NCBI GenBank assembly: GCA_031180725.1
Contig: JAPSLO010000005.1
Span: 342,658 to 406,657 of the forward strand
Length of the DNA stretch: 64,000 bases
From: Roseomonas sp.
Lineage (GTDB): Bacteria > Pseudomonadota > Alphaproteobacteria > Acetobacterales > Acetobacteraceae
Reading direction: 5' to 3'
Both the position numbers and the translations under genes were made by a program. The notes beneath the pieces were generated by a model. The model had not been told where the DNA came from. It made no database searches and saw nothing but the letters and a program-made list of their open reading frames with translations. The number at the start of each line of letters is the position of its first letter. The stretch's first letter is position 1. Positions 60,526 through 64,000 of this stretch are shown here, piece by piece.

Positions 60526-62015
60526 CCGCCGGCGCCTACGACTGGGCGGACGATATGCTCAAGATCAAGAGCATGCAGAAGAAGTTCCGCGACAGCTTCA
60601 ATGGAACCGAGGTGAACGCAGCCCGGTGGGAGGTCGCGGCGACCGGCGGCGGGATCGCCGCGACGGTCGCGGATGGCGCGGTCACGGTCTCCACCGGGAC
60701 GACGCTCGACGACGAGCTGACTCTCACCAGCCGCACCACCTTCACCATCCCGCTGCGGGTCATGGTGGCGATGAATCTGAGCCAGCGCATCGCCGGCCAG
60801 TCGGTCTGGCTGGAGCTGGTCAGCGTGGACCCGGCCACCGGCCAGCCGGACGGGCGCAGCGCCGCCGCCTGGCGGCTCGACGGCACCAGTCCGACGCTGG
60901 CCAACTACGAGGTGGGGAGCGAGGGCGCGCCGCGGCTCGCCGGCGCCTCGGCCTCCACCATCCCGACCACCGTCAGCACCACTTGGTCGGTGCTGGAGAT
61001 CGAGCCGACCAACGACGAGTGCTGGTTCCACGGCCGGCAGATCGACACCACCGCCGCGCGCGCCAACTCCTACGTCCGCCACCAGCAGATCCCGGACCCG
61101 AACGGCCTCTACCGCTTCCGGATCCGGGTGCGGAACCGGCAGTACGTCAACGGCATCTCCGCGGTGGCGAACAACGGCTCCGGCCTGGTCCGCATCACCC
61201 GCGCCGCGCACGGCTTTGCGACGAACGACGTGGTGGCGGTCGCCGACGTCTCCGGCGTGCCGGGGGCGAACGGCACCTTCACCATCACGGTGGTCGACGC
61301 CAACAACTTCGACCTGGTCGGCTCCGGCTTCTCGGGCGCCTACGTCAACACCGGTTGGGCCTCGGTCAGCCGCAACCTGGCGCCGGCCTCCAGCACCGAC
61401 GTGAAGGTGCAGTTCGTCACGGTCGCCGACTACGCCGAGCTCACCACCGAGATCACCGCCGGCCGCGGCCAGTCGGTCGCCGGCCAGGGGCTCGGGGTGA
61501 ACGTGCTCAGCACCGTCGCCCCGAGCCTCACCGCGGTCGGCGGCCAGGCGCGCAACACGAACGGCGCGGCGCCGGTCCTCGTCGCCACCGGCCTGTCCGC
61601 CAACCCGACCGTGGTGACCACCGGCCGCGGCGTCGACCTGCTGGCGACGCTGATCGGCGCGCTGGTCACCAGGCCTTACTCGATCCCGGAGGCCGACTGG
61701 CAGTACGCCGCCGCCGCCGGCGGCATCACCGGCACCACCGACGTGTTGCTGAAGTCCGCGGCAGCCGCCGGCGTGCGCAACTACGTCACCTCCATCGACG
61801 TCCGGAACGCTCATGCCTCGGTGGCGACCGAGGTGGTGATCAAGGACGGCGCCACGGTGATCTGGCGGCAGCTGCTGCCGGCGGCGATGCCTGCGCCGGT
61901 CGAGATCAGCTTCCCGACGCCGCTGCGCGGCACGGCGGCCACCGCGGTGAACTTCGCCTGCCTGACCACCGGCGCCCAGGTCTACGTCAACGCCCAGGGC
62001 TACGCCGCGCCTTGA
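60522..62015 (+). CDS. Phage structural protein with an FCCH-like domain
   Basis: A 497-residue protein with a beta-rich composition (Thr, Val, Ala, Gly, Asn). The N-terminal KSMQKKFRDSFNGTEVNAARWEV is helical. Around residues 210-280, NGSGLVRITRAAHGFATNDVVAVADVSGV and GTFTITVVDANNFDLVGSG resemble the FCCH-like domains of phage tail or decoration proteins. The C-terminal VATEVVIKDGATVIWRQLLPA is a beta-sandwich-like tail. Its place between portal and protease-capsid is not usual for tail fibres, so a head decoration role is possible. Coupled to the portal by overlap. Confidence 0.62.
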   Translation: MTAGAYDWADDMLKIKSMQKKFRDSFNGTEVNAARWEVAATGGGIAATVADGAVTVSTGTTLDDELTLTSRTTFTIPLRVMVAMNLSQRIAGQSVWLELVSVDPATGQPDGRSAAAWRLDGTSPTLANYEVGSEGAPRLAGASASTIPTTVSTTWSVLEIEPTNDECWFHGRQIDTTAARANSYVRHQQIPDPNGLYRFRIRVRNRQYVNGISAVANNGSGLVRITRAAHGFATNDVVAVADVSGVPGANGTFTITVVDANNFDLVGSGFSGAYVNTGWASVSRNLAPASSTDVKVQFVTVADYAELTTEITAGRGQSVAGQGLGVNVLSTVAPSLTAVGGQARNTNGAAPVLVATGLSANPTVVTTGRGVDLLATLIGALVTRPYSIPEADWQYAAAAGGITGTTDVLLKSAAAAGVRNYVTSIDVRNAHASVATEVVIKDGATVIWRQLLPAAMPAPVEISFPTPLRGTAATAVNFACLTTGAQVYVNAQGYAAP

Positions 62016-62040
62016 GCGCGACCTCCAGCACGGATCCAGC

Positions 62041-64000
62041 ATGACCGAGACGACAGAGCCGCGCGGGGGAGACCCCCTGCCGGATGCCCCTGCCGTGCCC
62101 GTGGTGGCGCAGCGCGCCCTGGCGGCCCCGGCCACCGTCGACCGCGCCGCGCGCACGGTCGAGGTGGTGTGGAGCACCGGCGCGCGGGCCCGCAACTTCG
62201 TCGCCGGGCTCGGCCCGATCACCGAGGAGCTGGAGATGTCGCCGAACGCGGTGCGCATGGACGCGCTCCGCTCCGGTCGCGCCCCGGTGCTGAACACCCA
62301 CCGCCGCGGCGATGCCCGCGACGTGCTCGGCCGGGTGGTCGCGGCCCGCCTCGAGGCCGGCCGCGGTCACGCCACCCTGCAGTTCAGCACGGCGGCCGAC
62401 GTCGAGCCGGTCTGGCAGCGCGTGGCCGATGGCACGCTGCGCGCGGTCAGCGTCGGCTACCGCGTGCACCGCTACGAGCCGCGCCCCGATCCGACCACAG
62501 GCGGGACGGTCCACCGCGCGGTGGACTGGGAGCCCTTCGAGATCTCCGTCGTGCCGATCCCCGTGGATCCGGCCGCGGCGGTGCGGGGAGAGGCGCCACA
62601 GGGTGCGCCCTCCATCGCCGTCGAACCTGCCCTGCCTGACGAGGACACCCACATGCCCGAGACGACGCCGGAGACCCCGGCCGCCCCGGCGCCGTCTGCG
62701 CCGCCCGCCACCACGCCCCAGGAGCCCTCCGTGCCGATCGCCCCGCCCAGCCCGCCAGAGCCGACGCGTGCGGCGCCGCCCGCGCCCGACCTCGATGCCG
62801 TCCGTGCGGAGGCCGAGCGCGCCGCAGTCGAGCGCATCGCGGCTTACGAGCCGGTGCTCGCCGCCGCGCGCGGCCTTCTGCCGGACGCCCGTGTGGACGA
62901 GCTCCGCCAGGCGGCCATCCGCGACCGGGTCACGCCGGAGGTGCTGCGCGGCCGGCTGTGGGATGCCTTCACCGCTGGCGGGGCGCGGCCCTCGATCCCG
63001 GCACGCCCCGAGACCGGTCCGGCCAATGACGCCCCGGCGGTGTTGATCGACGCCATGGCCGAGGCGCTCGCCGCCCGCTCCATGCCCGGCTACCAGCCGC
63101 GCGGCACGGGCCCCGGCGCCGGCCGGCATGCCGAGTTCATGGGCTGGCGCCCCTCCGACATGGTCGGCGAGCTGCTCCGGGCCCGGGGCGAGCGGAACGT
63201 GCCGCGCAATCCGACCCTGCTGGCCGAGCGCGCCTTCCACACCACCTCGGACTTCCCGCTGCTGCTGTCCGCCGCGGCCAACAAGATGCTGCTCGCGGCC
63301 TATGCGCCGGCGCAGCCGACCTATCGCCAGATCTTCCTCCGGCGCGACTTCCGCGACTTCAAGCCACACCGGCACCTGCGCGTGGGCGACTTCCCGACCC
63401 TGCTGCCGCTGCTCGAGAACGGCGAGATCCAGGCCGGCACCATGTCCGAGAGCCAGGAGATCGTGCTCCTGCAGACCTTCGCCCGCCGGATCCGCGTCAC
63501 CCGGCCGATGCTGGTGAACGACGACCTCGGCGCCTTCACCGACTTCGCGGCGATGATCGGCCGGCGGGTGGCCGACTTCGAGAACGCCACCGCCTACGGG
63601 CTGCTCAACAGCGCCAATGGCGACGGGCCGACGCTGACCACCGGCAGCGCCGCGGTGTTCGGCACCGGCGCGGCGCGTGCCAACAAAGCCTCGGCAGGCA
63701 CCGCGCTCGACCTGCCGAACCTCGCGGTCGGCCGCGCGGCGATCATGAAGCAGAAGACCCTGGATGGGCTGCCGATCGCAGTCGGCTCGTCGATGCGCCT
63801 GCTGGTCGGCCCGAACCAGGAGCTGGCGGCGCGGCAGCTGACGGTGAGCGTGCAGGCATCGCAGAGCTCGAACGCCAACGTCTTCGCCGGCTTCGTGCAG
63901 CCGCTGGTCGAGCCGCTGATCCCATCCAACCGCTGGTACCTGTTCTCAGACCCGGTCAGCGCCCCGGTCTACGTCTACGGTTACCTGAACGGCGCCGAGG
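62041..64000 (+). CDS. Prohead protease fused to major capsid protein, cut by window end
   Basis: One open frame from ATG 62041 to the edge (653 codons, no stop). Residues about 20-190 form a U35/S78-type prohead protease: His in LNTHRRGDARDVLGRV (H87), Ser in LRAVSVGYRVHRYEP (S137), then WEPFEISVVPIPVDPAA. A Pro/Ala-rich linker (about 200-260) and a scaffold-like helical part follow. From about residue 360 a capsid domain begins (FMGWRPSDMVGELLRARGERN, AFHTTSDFPLLLSAAANKML, YRQIFLRRDFRDFKPHR, VNDDLGAFTDFAAMIGRRVADFENATA), of the gpT-like major head type. The protease would cut itself from the capsid during assembly. Confidence 0.88.
   Translation, partial: MTETTEPRGGDPLPDAPAVPVVAQRALAAPATVDRAARTVEVVWSTGARARNFVAGLGPITEELEMSPNAVRMDALRSGRAPVLNTHRRGDARDVLGRVVAARLEAGRGHATLQFSTAADVEPVWQRVADGTLRAVSVGYRVHRYEPRPDPTTGGTVHRAVDWEPFEISVVPIPVDPAAAVRGEAPQGAPSIAVEPALPDEDTHMPETTPETPAAPAPSAPPATTPQEPSVPIAPPSPPEPTRAAPPAPDLDAVRAEAERAAVERIAAYEPVLAAARGLLPDARVDELRQAAIRDRVTPEVLRGRLWDAFTAGGARPSIPARPETGPANDAPAVLIDAMAEALAARSMPGYQPRGTGPGAGRHAEFMGWRPSDMVGELLRARGERNVPRNPTLLAERAFHTTSDFPLLLSAAANKMLLAAYAPAQPTYRQIFLRRDFRDFKPHRHLRVGDFPTLLPLLENGEIQAGTMSESQEIVLLQTFARRIRVTRPMLVNDDLGAFTDFAAMIGRRVADFENATAYGLLNSANGDGPTLTTGSAAVFGTGAARANKASAGTALDLPNLAVGRAAIMKQKTLDGLPIAVGSSMRLLVGPNQELAARQLTVSVQASQSSNANVFAGFVQPLVEPLIPSNRWYLFSDPVSAPVYVYGYLNGAE

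Larger units (their letters stand above)
35585..64000. mobile_element. Prophage, left part (right end beyond the window)
   Basis: From the attachment-like fragment to the window end, nearly every gene is phage-type. A leftward integration and lysogeny block (35585-39855) and a rightward replication, methylation, packaging and head block (40154-64000) are arranged around one divergent control region. The order terminase small, terminase large (GpA), gpW-like connector, portal, structural protein, prohead protease-capsid fusion is that of a tailed phage. Tail and lysis genes must lie to the right. No clear frameshifts were seen, so it may be intact. Confidence 0.9.

Noticed and set aside
62169..63046. 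Other-frame readings (62169-62639 and 62312-63046) within the last phage gene
   Set aside because: The third frame from ATG 62041 has the full protease and capsid motifs and runs to the window end; these alternatives are Arg/Pro/Ala-rich shadows.

Overview
The window is high-GC alphaproteobacterial DNA, most like Acetobacteraceae (Roseomonas-type). The evidence is the overall base composition, the family-typical proteins (YejABEF importer, HslV/HslU, COG4091 and RmlC-like pair), and the order SRP RNA - dnaX - ybaB/ebfC - recR. This placement is inferred from protein resemblance read by eye, not from a search.

Host chromosome, 1-31215. The left edge holds the end of a glutamine-dependent NAD+ synthase and a two-gene polysaccharide-type ABC exporter. 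An M17 aminopeptidase and a MarR-type regulator follow. A long minus-strand operon (11505 down to 4239) encodes a YejABEF oligopeptide importer plus a membrane protein and a D-2-hydroxyacid dehydrogenase. Next come a HisN-type phosphatase, a membrane-anchored cytochrome c, prephenate dehydratase, a COG4091/RmlC-like pair, DUF3297, YdcF-like, an acetylesterase-like protein, EcsC, an AbrB/Doc toxin-antitoxin pair, and hslU and hslV separated by an ArsR/MFS insertion. The stretch ends with a TetR/quinone-oxidoreductase pair, nudC, SRP RNA, dnaX-ybaB-recR, a DUF892 protein and tRNA-Arg(CCT). Two intergenic regions (9439-9621 and 14266-14479) carry clusters of inverted repeats with a shared layout.

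Defence cargo, 31216-35549. Directly after the tRNA gene lies a minus-strand, translationally coupled three-gene operon. It matches the ABC-three-component (ABC-3C) predicted conflict systems: a Cap4-like/CTD protein, an MC3-type middle component and a DUF3732 SMC-like ATPase. Its base composition is visibly richer in A+T than its surroundings.

Prophage, about 35585 to beyond 64000. It begins at a fragment resembling the 3' half of a tRNA-Arg(CCT), which overlaps the stop codon of the first phage gene. The leftward block carries an HTH protein, a serine recombinase, DUF2924, a small protein, a regulator-like protein, an XRE repressor and an ImmA/IrrE protease. The rightward block starts at a palindrome-rich control region. 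It holds a sigma-like regulator, a long chain of overlapping genes for recombination and replication (Hjc-like nuclease, RecA-like ATPase, DUF669, Cas4-like nuclease, helicase, DUF6511, repeated-HTH protein, primase-polymerase), two ParB-methyltransferase fusions, and packaging and head genes (terminase small and large, gpW-like connector, portal, a structural protein, and a prohead protease-capsid fusion cut off by the window end). No CRISPR array, rRNA or IS element was seen.
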